Source: an uncultured Clostridia bacterium
Lineage (GTDB): Bacteria > Bacillota > Clostridia > Monoglobales > Monoglobaceae
Assembly: GCA_947625905.1 (NCBI GenBank)
Contig: CANQQJ010000004.1
Location: forward strand, 1-64,000
Length of the DNA stretch: 64,000 bases
Reading direction: 5' to 3'
Shown: positions 26,806 through 34,269 of the stretch, in pieces
Position numbering within the stretch: the stretch's first letter is position 1
Layout of the letters: the number at the start of each line of letters is the position of its first letter
Notes under the pieces: generated by a model
Told to the model about the DNA's origin: nothing
Database searches by the model: none
Seen by the model: the letters and a program-made list of their open reading frames with translations, nothing else
Program-made: the position numbers and the translations under genes

Positions 26806-27321
26806 TTAACTACCTCGTTGCCAATTGATACCGTCAATCATGTTGCCGGTGTCAACAAGCGGATTACTGCTTCCTTTGCGTTCAGTTGTAAACGGGTGAT
26901 TTGGTGGTGATGACAAATTACGCACATACACTCTTATTTTGCTGCTAAGTATAGTGCCAACAAAATCTAAAAACGCTTCAATGGATATTTTACCTTCCAA
27001 AACGTCAGGCAAAAGTGTTGAAGATTTTTTTACAACAGTATCGCGGTTTTCGTCGTATCCGTTACGTAAAAAAGCGCGTTCGGGAATTTTTATGTACTTT
27101 GTACTGTCTTTGACGTGCAATCCGTTATAATGTAGCCATGCCCGCATTTTAGGCGTAATTTCTATGTTGCAACCATACTCATGGATTCCGGCAAGCCACG
27201 CGTTTTCACCTTCCAATACACCGACTTGAACAGATGTACCATTTAAAGCCTCTGCGTTATGCCGAATTTCCGGCAGCCTATTAAATTTAGTTTTTATTCT
27301 TACGCCCAATATTAACACCAC
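26806..27321 (-). CDS. HK97 gp10-like / phage virion morphogenesis protein
   Basis: About 171 aa. VQVGVLEGENAWLAGIHEYGCNIEITPKMRAWL and PERAFLRNGYDEN are signatures of the gp10/virion-morphogenesis group that closes the neck. The start is uncertain: a GTG at 27321 or a TTG a few codons in, both in the overlap with the connector gene. Confidence 0.7.
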   Translation of the reverse strand: MVLILGVRIKTKFNRLPEIRHNAEALNGTSVQVGVLEGENAWLAGIHEYGCNIEITPKMRAWLHYNGLHVKDSTKYIKIPERAFLRNGYDENRDTVVKKSSTLLPDVLEGKISIEAFLDFVGTILSSKIRVYVRNLSSPPNHPFTTERKGSSNPLVDTGNMIDGINWQRGS

Positions 27322-27662
27322 CGATTTTTAGCTTGCATTACTTGAACATCAGATTTTAAATCATTGCCAAGCAATTCATCTGCAAATTGCCATAGCAATA
27401 CACTTTTATCTGTTGTGTCAAACGATTGTGATAAACCGTCTATACTTTCACTTGATACTCCACCGCTCATATTCATAATTTCGGCATACTTAATGATAAA
27501 GAGCTTGACATTTGCCGGAATGTTTTCCGGCAAATTATTTACATCATAATTTAATGTGGTATTTTGGTTTATCCAAGAAAACGCACTTTCAACTATAATG
27601 CAATTTTTTTCATCAAGCGGTGATATACCAAGGTTTAAGTTTTCAACGTCACTTATTGTCAT
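27312..27662 (-). CDS. Head-tail connector (gp6-like)
   Basis: 116 aa, mostly helical, starting MTISDVENLNLGISP. It lies directly after the capsid-proximal genes and before the gp10-like gene, the normal place of the adaptor protein. It overlaps both neighbours slightly. Confidence 0.68.
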   Translation of the reverse strand: MTISDVENLNLGISPLDEKNCIIVESAFSWINQNTTLNYDVNNLPENIPANVKLFIIKYAEIMNMSGGVSSESIDGLSQSFDTTDKSVLLWQFADELLGNDLKSDVQVMQAKNRWC

Positions 27663-27903
27663 TATCTGTCACCGCCTTTTTTCGGCGATTACTTTTCTTA
27701 TCTGTTGAATTTGCAGGCTTGTTTACTTCAACCGCTGTTTCTGTCGGCTTTTGTGCCGGGTCGGTTATCTCCGCGTCGTTCGGAATTGGCGCCGTGTTAA
27801 TTTCCGTCTCGGATTTACGCGCAGCTACAACTTCCTTTGTAGGAATTTCTTCACCCGCTTTGTAAAACTTGCCTTTAAATATTACAGCGTAGTCATATTT
27901 CAT
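27649..27903 (-). CDS. Small capsid-proximal protein, Lys/Pro-rich tail
   Basis: 84 aa. The first 28 residues (MKYDYAVIFKGKFYKAGEEIP) form a compact beta-like unit; the remainder is low-complexity, rich in P, T, E and K. It follows the major capsid gene by one base. Similar short proteins occupy this slot in many phages; function unknown. Confidence 0.6.
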   Translation of the reverse strand: MKYDYAVIFKGKFYKAGEEIPTKEVVAARKSETEINTAPIPNDAEITDPAQKPTETAVEVNKPANSTDKKSNRRKKAVTDNDNK

Positions 27904-27904
27904 A

Positions 27905-28972
27905 TTAAGCTACCTCCATAAAGTAACATTCATCCATACGTTCAAACGAGGGCAGAACTATTTCGGACGCGGTTGTTTTGGTATTTACCGGGTCAGCCGT
28001 GATTGTAACAGCAACAGCTACGCCCGTATTAACAATTGAAACATCAGCGTCTGGTCTGGTTGAAAGCGTCCTTTCTTCCGGTGTTGTGCCGTACCAAGTT
28101 GTACCAATCGCCCCTTCGGGCAGCAGCATAACGCCGTTATCCTTGTAAAAATTCTGCTCTTTGCCGTTTTCGTCTTTAAATTTTTTGTTATATGTAAGAA
28201 TTTCAAGGTTGAGTTCCTCGCGGATAAAATCCCTCACACGCGCAGAAGTCATATTAACCGTAGCTGTAGCTACCTGTGCCAAAATACCTTTTCTTACTTT
28301 TTCAGACTTACGGAGCAGCTTAAAAGTAGCATTTGACATCAGCGCGATAGTCGGACGGTTGCCCGATTCCGCTTCTTGCGCGTCAAGAGCCGCTTCAAGA
28401 TTATCAATCGGGTCGCACGTCTCCGAAGCAGTCCATTTATCCGATTCTCCACTGATTTTAAGATAGTGCTTTTTCTTCCATTCTTCCTTTGGGTCGTAAT
28501 TATAGGTATAATTAACGCCGTTCGCCTTAATTTCAATACCCATTGTTCCCCCAAGAGGACAAAGAAGCTGCATTATCATTCTTTCGGGAACAACGTTAGC
28601 TCCGTCAACAAGTGTTTGAGTATCGTTAAAGATGTTTTCAAGAACTTGTGTGGCGTAAGGGTCGTTGCTGTCCTGAACTCTTAAAATTTCCTGTTCATCT
28701 TCTTCTTTTACAAGCATACTTTCACGGAAAAACGGCATTTTGGTTTCCGAAATAGTAACGCCTACTCTATCGCGAATTGTCGATTTTGCGTCAAAAGCTG
28801 ACGGCGCGAGCGTAACCGGCAAGCCGCGATGTCCTTTAATCCACTTTAAATCAAGTCCCGCTTTTTTATTTGCCGGGAAAAATCCTGTTCCCACATAGGG
28901 AATGTTGTTACTTGCAGCGGTTGTATAATTCGCTGCGATTGCTTGTGAAGTGAAAATATCACTTAATTTCAT
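27905..28972 (-). CDS. Major capsid protein (phage E family)
   Basis: 355 aa. Recognisable parts are the N-terminal FTSQAIAANYTTAASNNIPYVG, FFPANKKAGLDLKWIKG, the central VLENIFNDTQTLVDGANVVPERMI, and the C-terminal ERMDECYFMEVA. These match E-family capsids of Clostridia prophages. It lies after decoration and scaffold genes. Confidence 0.9.
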   Translation of the reverse strand: MKLSDIFTSQAIAANYTTAASNNIPYVGTGFFPANKKAGLDLKWIKGHRGLPVTLAPSAFDAKSTIRDRVGVTISETKMPFFRESMLVKEEDEQEILRVQDSNDPYATQVLENIFNDTQTLVDGANVVPERMIMQLLCPLGGTMGIEIKANGVNYTYNYDPKEEWKKKHYLKISGESDKWTASETCDPIDNLEAALDAQEAESGNRPTIALMSNATFKLLRKSEKVRKGILAQVATATVNMTSARVRDFIREELNLEILTYNKKFKDENGKEQNFYKDNGVMLLPEGAIGTTWYGTTPEERTLSTRPDADVSIVNTGVAVAVTITADPVNTKTTASEIVLPSFERMDECYFMEVA

Positions 28973-28983
28973 ATAAATACCTC

Positions 28984-29388
28984 CTAATCAGATAATGTTG
29001 CTTTTGTGAAATTGAGCGCGATTGCCGGCTTTTCATCAACGATAACTTCAAAGGTCGTTTTATTGTTTTCAACTCTGAAAATAAAATCTTTATCAAACGA
29101 AATATCCTTTTTTGTATCGACGCCGTTCTTTTTGATTGTCATTTTATCGCCTGTCATGTTTTTAAGCGTAAATGGGAAAAAATGTCCGCTCTGTTCTGTT
29201 GTATTAGCTGTATTAAACGCTTTAAAGCCTTCGATATTATAAAGCGTTCCAACTACGCTGCCGTCATTTAAAATTTTGGTGTCGGGACTTATCATATCGC
29301 TGACTTTTTTATCATCCGAACCGCCGCCTAAAAATGAAACGGTCTGCTCCGGTACGGCTGCCGCTTCGCTCTCTCTTTCACTTTCTTT
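28984..29388 (-). CDS. C-terminal domain of the decoration protein, beyond an in-frame UGA
   Basis: The frame runs from the codon after the TGA at 29391-29389 to 28984 with no other stop. An independent start is doubtful: the first ATG is at 29295, inside the coding stretch, and has no ribosome binding site (AAAGTCAGCGAT precedes it). The linker is Glu/Ser/Ala-rich and then Gly-rich. The domain contains KNMTGDKMTIKKNG, a short beta-type repeat. It could be made as a rare readthrough extension, or it could be the remnant of a gene split by a nonsense mutation. Confidence 0.55.
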   Translation of the reverse strand, partial: KESERESEAAAVPEQTVSFLGGGSDDKKVSDMISPDTKILNDGSVVGTLYNIEGFKAFNTANTTEQSGHFFPFTLKNMTGDKMTIKKNGVDTKKDISFDKDFIFRVENNKTTFEVIVDEKPAIALNFTKATLSD

Positions 29389-29700
29389 TCAATCATCGCC
29401 ACCAAACGGCAAGAACATAATACCTTTAAGCGCTGTAATAGCTGTCGCTTCGGGCTTGGTGGGTAGCTTATTCTTGTCTATAAAGCCATGAATAACAACC
29501 GCACCGTTTGGATTATCGTCCTTAACAACGTCATAAAGCAGTACGCCAATAGCATTTTCATCATTTGTCGGAATAATTGTACCGGCTTTAATAACTCCGC
29601 TTTCGTCCGCTACGTCCGAACAATCATACGGAATAGACACATAATGGTCATTTGCCAAAATGTTTACACCGCTTAACGCTTGTGTTTCTTTAAACTTCAT
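29389..29700 (-). CDS. Head decoration-type protein
   Basis: 103 aa from ATG 29700 with AAGGGGGTT upstream. The pattern AGTIIPTNDENAIGVLLYDVVKDDN resembles the phage lambda D-type decoration fold and fits its place between scaffold and capsid. It ends ...FLPFGGDD-UGA and the frame then stays open for another 135 codons. Confidence 0.65.
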   Translation of the reverse strand: MKFKETQALSGVNILANDHYVSIPYDCSDVADESGVIKAGTIIPTNDENAIGVLLYDVVKDDNPNGAVVIHGFIDKNKLPTKPEATAITALKGIMFLPFGGDD

Positions 29701-29732
29701 TGGTTTTTAACCCCCTTGTTTATTTTATATTT

Positions 29733-30419
29733 TTAATTTTTTCTTCCAAGATAGTGGCTCAAAACATCATTTGTCTGTTTGTTTCGTGCCGCTGCGCGTT
29801 CGCCGAGTTTTTGAGCAATGGAATTTTCACTGTTTGCTCCGCTGCCTGCCCCGGCGTTCGGGTTTCGACCGTTTTTCTTGAAAACACCGTCAACTTCTTC
29901 TTTAACAAAAGCCTTTAGCAGTTCATCAAAAGCCTTTACGCGTTCATCAATATCTTTCTGCTCATCGGCTACAACGAAATCCACCAGTTTCAAGGCGTTC
30001 AGACCGCCCTTGTCAAGACCGGCTTTTTTTATTGCCTCAAGAGCATAGTTGCGGTTTTCGCCGTCTTTTATAGTCTTTTCGCGCTCGCGCAGTTCTTTTT
30101 CCTTTTTGTCAAGTTCAAGTTGCTTAACCTCGTCATCGGTCATCTTGTCCTTGTTGAGCTTGTCAATAGTCGCTTGAAGTGCGGCGTTATCCTTTTTGTA
30201 CTGTGCAATCGCTTTGTCAACCTGAGATTGAGCATATTTTTCTATAGCGTCTGCTGTTGTAGGTTTTTCGGGCTGATTTGGTTTTTCGGTTCCCTTTTCG
30301 CTATTGGGAGCCGCGCCCGAACCGTCTGGCTGACCTGCGAGATTGGGATTGTCCTGTACGTTATTTTGATTACTGTTATTTGTTCCCGCTCCGGCTCCGT
30401 TTTCTGTTGTTCCTTCCAA
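29733..30419 (-). CDS. Scaffold protein (DUF4355-type)
   Basis: 228 aa from a TTG start at 30419, chosen because AGAGGTG lies 8 nt upstream. It has a disordered Asn/Gly/Pro-rich N-terminus, a long charged coiled coil (YKKDNAALQATIDKLNKDKM and following EKELREREK) and a Gly/Ala-rich tail. This is the usual layout of DUF4355 scaffolds encoded before the capsid gene. Confidence 0.82.
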   Translation of the reverse strand: MEGTTENGAGAGTNNSNQNNVQDNPNLAGQPDGSGAAPNSEKGTEKPNQPEKPTTADAIEKYAQSQVDKAIAQYKKDNAALQATIDKLNKDKMTDDEVKQLELDKKEKELREREKTIKDGENRNYALEAIKKAGLDKGGLNALKLVDFVVADEQKDIDERVKAFDELLKAFVKEEVDGVFKKNGRNPNAGAGSGANSENSIAQKLGERAAARNKQTNDVLSHYLGRKN

Positions 30420-30586
30420 TTTAAAACACCTCTTTCTAAAAAAATACATAAAAAAGAACAGTTTAATGACGTGTTCGGGTCAATATTTAGTTTTGATGAA
30501 TTTTATAAGAAATTTTTCACATAAAATTCTTCTAAAATTCTTCTAAAATTTTCTCATAATAGCACCCCCGATTTTAGGTATGAAAA

Positions 30587-30607
30587 AAGCCCCGATTTTC
30601 GGAGCTT
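30587..30607 (-). terminator. Rho-independent terminator after the YjcQ-like gene
   Basis: On the minus strand the stem AAGCTCCGA / TCGGGGCTT (one G-U pair) with an AAA loop is followed by TTTTTT. The 164 bp from here to the scaffold start (30421-30584) holds no gene, only an AT-rich stretch with a short direct repeat AAATTCTTCTA. Confidence 0.75.
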
Positions 30608-30621
30608 GTATTCAGTTGTAA

Positions 30622-30945
30622 TTACATTCCGGGTATTATGTCTTTAATACCTTTTGCTATGTTTGCCGCGCGTTTCATCAGCGAGTTTTCCTCTAAATAT
30701 TCAATGCCTTTGAGGGTTATTCGCAAATTGCTGATAGATAAAACTCTATCGCCCTGAGCGCCGTATTTCACCTCAACGCCCGTAATATATCCGTTGCTTA
30801 CAAGCATTTCCAATATGCTTACCCATAGGTTCTCGCTTATTCCCAGAGCCTTGTCCGATATGAAATCAATATCTGCTTCTTCGTAATTCATAGCCTCTCT
30901 AAGATACTTTAATATTTTATATATAGCTTTCAAATCCTCGGTCAT
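30622..30945 (-). CDS. YjcQ-family winged-helix-like phage protein
   Basis: 107 aa from ATG 30945 (GGAGGTG upstream). The pattern YKILKYLREAMNYEEADIDF and a C-terminal RITLKGIEYLEENSLM, ending IKDIIPG, matches YjcQ-type proteins, small winged-helix proteins of phages and prophages. It lies as a separate unit flanked by terminators inside the late region, so it may be an accessory gene with its own regulation. Confidence 0.75.
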   Translation of the reverse strand: MTEDLKAIYKILKYLREAMNYEEADIDFISDKALGISENLWVSILEMLVSNGYITGVEVKYGAQGDRVLSISNLRITLKGIEYLEENSLMKRAANIAKGIKDIIPGM

Positions 30946-30969
30946 ATATTTCACCTCCGCGCATAATAA

Positions 30970-30995
30970 AAGCACCTAATATTTCATAGGTGCTT
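30970..30995 (-). terminator. Terminator after the 31-kb structured RNA
   Basis: The minus-strand stem AAGCACCTA / TAGGTGCTT with an 8-nt loop is followed by TTTATT. It closes the MuF 3' untranslated region. Confidence 0.78.
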
Positions 30996-31009
30996 ATTCT
31001 ATCAGTTCC

Positions 31010-31155
31010 ATTGAAAAACCGCCTTGATTTCTCAAAGCGGTATAATATTGCTGTTTGGCAGGCGTACCCATCTCCTGCGTCTCTCAGGGGAAAACCCTTG
31101 TCAGTACCATCAGCGTGTGGTCGGTACGAAATCTACCACCTCAAACAGCTCTATT
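31010..31155 (-). ncRNA. Candidate structured 3'-UTR RNA, copy A
   Basis: Begins about 25 nt after the MuF stop and ends before the terminator. Minus-strand stems: P1 GCTGTTTG (31149-31142) with CAAACAGC (31057-31050); P2 GCAGG/CCTGC (31078-31074 with 31062-31058), directly next to the P1 3' arm; P3 ACCGCTTTGA-GAAA-TCAAGGCGGT (31041-31018), a 10-bp stem with a GNRA loop. Inside P1 there are further hairpins (GTACC...GGTAC, and AGGG/CCCT near 31090). A second copy near 40.9 kb keeps P1, P2 and P3 with compensatory changes. It could contain a 25-codon frame, but that frame is not kept in the second copy. Confidence 0.6.
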
Positions 31156-31178
31156 AACATATGTTTATTGTATCATAT

Positions 31179-32600
31179 TTATTCTTTTTTGTAAAGTATT
31201 TTTTTGTTTTTTATACATCTTTTCCACTCTTTATCTTTTATTTTTAAAAAAGTAATGATTGAGTTTTTATAATGTTCCGGGTCATTTTTTGTCTTTAAAC
31301 GTAATATCAGTTGGAATTTTTTATTGTTTTCACTTATACTTTTAAGGACAAATGCGGTATCAGGTTTATTTGCTTCGAGAATATAATCAGGGTCGTTTAA
31401 GATTTTAGGAATATATTCACCATATCTTTCGTAATCATTCGGATGTCGTTCTTTTATATGTGTTATTTGGTTATCTGTAATAATAACATCCTCAGTAACT
31501 ATATCCTTAGTTACACATTTATATATTTCCCTGTCTATTTTCCCGACATAATTCACATCATTTCCCGCCGTTTCAACCTTTTTCTTTATTATACTACTAT
31601 CTCCCGATTTGTCAACTGTTTTTGACGGTTCTTTTTTCGTAACCTCTGCATATTCTTCGGGCGTCAACCAGTCATGTTCTATAAAGCAACGACAATTAAT
31701 GTCATGCCCCGCAACACCGCTTTGCAATGGAGCCTTTGATTTAACACCACTACCCAAATCAAACAATTCGTTTGTAAGTACGGTTTGACCTTCCATTTTT
31801 ACATGATTTGGAGCGTTCGGCTTAGATTTATATGTTTTCCAACCTGATTTTGTTTTGACGCGTCTTTGTGGACGCACTCTCTCATCTTTCATTGTACGCC
31901 ACGTTTTAACGCCAATCAAACCGCTTGAACCGTTTTTAATAACCGTGTCAATCTCATTTGCACTGTCATCAAGACCCATTTCAAGAACTCTGCGGCTTTC
32001 GGTTCTCGCAACGCGAATAGCCTTAGTATAATTAAACTCACAGCTATCGGAAATACGTTTTGCAATTGTGGAATATCTGTCACCGTATGATAACCCGATT
32101 CCGACTTGCTGTTTTATGTCATAGATTATTTCACGCCGTCTTTTTTCAAGCCTATCCGGAAGTGTTAATCCGCTTACCGGGTTTAACACCGCGCGGCGCA
32201 ACACTTCCGGGCGAACCGCTTTTACAGTTTCAAGCTCTTTTTGAACATCGGAAACCTTTTTTGTTTTTATAACGGCGTCAACCAGTCCGGCATAAACAGC
32301 TTTGTATGTATTATTTACAAGTGATGTTATTTCGGCTCGTGTTTCCGGTGTAAAAGAATCTATATGTTTTTCTGTTTCTTCAAGGAAACGCGCGTATCTG
32401 CCTTTACCGTATAAAACATCAAAAGTCAAAACATCATCTTCGGCGTTATTTGCGTATTCCATAGCCAAAAAAGCAATTAGGTCTTTTCGCAATGCTTGAT
32501 AAATACGTCTTATATTTTTTTCTGCGTTTTTCAAGCGGTGTTCTTCAATTCGCCTTAATTGAACCTCATATGCTCGTAATGTTTTTTCGGAAATAGGCAT
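31179..32600 (-). CDS. MuF-type head morphogenesis protein with C-terminal nuclease-like toxin domain
   Basis: 473 aa. The MuF core is visible as VARTESRRVLEMGL, TWRTMKDERVRPQ and GVAGHDINCRCFIEHDW. After a Lys/Glu/Ser linker (about 335-360) comes a C-terminal domain: TDNQITHIKERHPNDYERYGEYI, then DPDYILEANKPDTAFVLKS and a Lys-rich end. This resembles the barnase/EndoU/colicin-type (BECR-fold, PBECR) nucleases that are often fused to MuF. MuF proteins enter the capsid with the DNA, so a toxin part may be injected into the new host. No clear immunity gene is adjacent. Confidence 0.8.
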   Translation of the reverse strand: MPISEKTLRAYEVQLRRIEEHRLKNAEKNIRRIYQALRKDLIAFLAMEYANNAEDDVLTFDVLYGKGRYARFLEETEKHIDSFTPETRAEITSLVNNTYKAVYAGLVDAVIKTKKVSDVQKELETVKAVRPEVLRRAVLNPVSGLTLPDRLEKRRREIIYDIKQQVGIGLSYGDRYSTIAKRISDSCEFNYTKAIRVARTESRRVLEMGLDDSANEIDTVIKNGSSGLIGVKTWRTMKDERVRPQRRVKTKSGWKTYKSKPNAPNHVKMEGQTVLTNELFDLGSGVKSKAPLQSGVAGHDINCRCFIEHDWLTPEEYAEVTKKEPSKTVDKSGDSSIIKKKVETAGNDVNYVGKIDREIYKCVTKDIVTEDVIITDNQITHIKERHPNDYERYGEYIPKILNDPDYILEANKPDTAFVLKSISENNKKFQLILRLKTKNDPEHYKNSIITFLKIKDKEWKRCIKNKKILYKKE

Positions 32601-32606
32601 TTATAA

Positions 32607-34127
32607 TTACACCTCACCGGGCTTGTCCGCCGATTGAGGCGGGCTATTTTGCTTGTTTTGCTCATCATCAGTTTCATTGCTTATTTTTTCATCTGTATCT
32701 TCTTCATCAAAAGGCGGTATATCGTCTTTTTCCGCTTCAATCAAATCCATAATATAGTTTGCGTCATCAACACTCGGCATTTTATCATATACCCAACGCT
32801 GCGGTAGTTTTGCGTTAAGCCGCGCTTGTGCTGTTTGAGCCTCTTGTAACTCGTCAAGCGGGAAATTCCTTGTAAATTCCATAGTACATTGCAGATAATC
32901 AATCTTTTCACCGTGTTTACGCCAACTTGACGCTAAACATTTGAACATATACGTATCCGCACTTATCATTTTTGCTTCAAACATACCGCATTTAGTTTCA
33001 AGACCGTGCAGTTTGAACTTCAAGCTGACACCGGACGCTGCCCCAAAAGTCTCATCACTTAAATTAGGCGTCTTACTGAACCGATATATATTATTCTTTG
33101 TTCGCTCTAAATGATGTTCGGTAAAAGAATCATTAATATTTTTTGTCAAATAATACGCTTTTCCCGGTATAGTACTGCGACTTTTATATCTTATAGCTCC
33201 CGTATGCTGCGCTTTGGCTAATTCTTTATCATCAATTTGAATATTTTCAAACATCAGCATAGCGTGAACAAAGCCCTCAACTTCATTTGAATTATCCGAC
33301 ATATTTTTATCGTAATCATCAATAAGCGTAATAACTTTTTCAGCGTCACCGATAAGTTCTTTATTATTCGCCACCCCTTGCAACGGACAATAATCAAACA
33401 TATGCTCTTTTACCGGATTAGCTATGCCGGCTGTTGATAAATTTGATAAGCTGCCACGATAATAATGAATATATGTATCATCATAAAATTCCACATTCCA
33501 AATTTTTGTACCGGCAAGTGTCTTAGTCTGATAGTATCTAACGGCGTATTCGGGTTCACTGATGTTTGTGCTGCTTAAAATAATAGTTTCATACCCATGT
33601 ACCGGCATAATACGTTCATTGCCCTCAAGGTCAATATACATCAATCTGCCAGAATAACCATATATGCTTGCGAATTTAGTTGTCTCCATATCCACATCAA
33701 ACATATTTGACCGAACCATAAAATCTGAAATCATCTTAGACGCTCTTTTAACAGCTTCTTTGCCACCAGTCACTTTTTTGGCTTCTTCGGTTTGTGAATA
33801 TCCATATTTTACCGGGGTTCCGGCAAAATAACCCGTCTTGAAGTCAACAATTTCGGAAAAGAAATCATTTGCTATATGGTTATTAATTGCGTCCGGCTCG
33901 TCCGAGTAGCGAGGCTTACGCTTAAAAATAGCTACACCTTCCTTTACAGCTTCATATCTTTTATATAATTTCTTGTTATACAGAGAATTTTCACGGTGTT
34001 TATGTATGATTTTGTGAAGCAAATCAACCGTTAATCCATGATTATTCAATTCTTCAAGCTCCGCTGTGTAATCGGGGTATAACTCCCTTTCACTACGAAC
34101 ATTTAATAAATTTCTCATATTCTCCAT
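32607..34127 (-). CDS. Portal protein (SPP1-type)
   Basis: 506 aa, with features of the SPP1 gp6 family: FFSEIVDFKTGYFAGTPVKY, the central ITLIDDYDKNMSDNSNEVEGF, and a C-terminal acidic, Asn/Gln-rich tail. It forms the dodecameric DNA entry ring. It lies between terL and MuF as usual. Start ATG with AAAGGTTAAAT upstream. Confidence 0.92.
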   Translation of the reverse strand: MENMRNLLNVRSERELYPDYTAELEELNNHGLTVDLLHKIIHKHRENSLYNKKLYKRYEAVKEGVAIFKRKPRYSDEPDAINNHIANDFFSEIVDFKTGYFAGTPVKYGYSQTEEAKKVTGGKEAVKRASKMISDFMVRSNMFDVDMETTKFASIYGYSGRLMYIDLEGNERIMPVHGYETIILSSTNISEPEYAVRYYQTKTLAGTKIWNVEFYDDTYIHYYRGSLSNLSTAGIANPVKEHMFDYCPLQGVANNKELIGDAEKVITLIDDYDKNMSDNSNEVEGFVHAMLMFENIQIDDKELAKAQHTGAIRYKSRSTIPGKAYYLTKNINDSFTEHHLERTKNNIYRFSKTPNLSDETFGAASGVSLKFKLHGLETKCGMFEAKMISADTYMFKCLASSWRKHGEKIDYLQCTMEFTRNFPLDELQEAQTAQARLNAKLPQRWVYDKMPSVDDANYIMDLIEAEKDDIPPFDEEDTDEKISNETDDEQNKQNSPPQSADKPGEV

Positions 34128-34129
34128 AT

Positions 34130-34267
34130 TTAACCTTTAACCCTCTTACCGATTTTATTAACAATTTTTCTGTCAAAAACAACAGCCTTTCCGTCACAAA
34201 TGGAAAGACCGCATTTTACGCATATACTAACATCATTGATTTTTACGAACTTATGTTTACACGGCAT
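34130..34267 (-). CDS. 45-aa Cys-rich zinc-finger-like protein
   Basis: A short frame with start ATG 34267, preceded by GAGGGTATAAAT. It encodes MPCKHKFVKIND...CVKCGLSICDGK, with one C-x-H-type and one C-x2-C pair plus a further Cys, a plausible zinc-binding mini-domain. It fills the gap between terL and portal with 3-bp spacing on the portal side. Tiny Cys-rich proteins sit in this slot in other phages; function unknown. Confidence 0.6.
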   Translation of the reverse strand: MPCKHKFVKINDVSICVKCGLSICDGKAVVFDRKIVNKIGKRVKG

Positions 34268-34269
34268 AT

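Noticed and set aside
28984-29295. Separate 103-aa gene before the capsid gene
   Set aside because: The frame runs back to the UGA of the decoration gene without any start that has a ribosome binding site.
28984-29700. General UGA recoding in the phage
   Set aside because: Several intact phage genes (for example the methyltransferase at 3805 and the Cys-rich gene at 4170) end normally at TGA.
30994-31071. 25-aa peptide gene at 31.0 kb
   Set aside because: The frame is not kept in the homologous copy at 40.9 kb and the GGAG lies too close to the ATG; conserved stems explain the similarity better.
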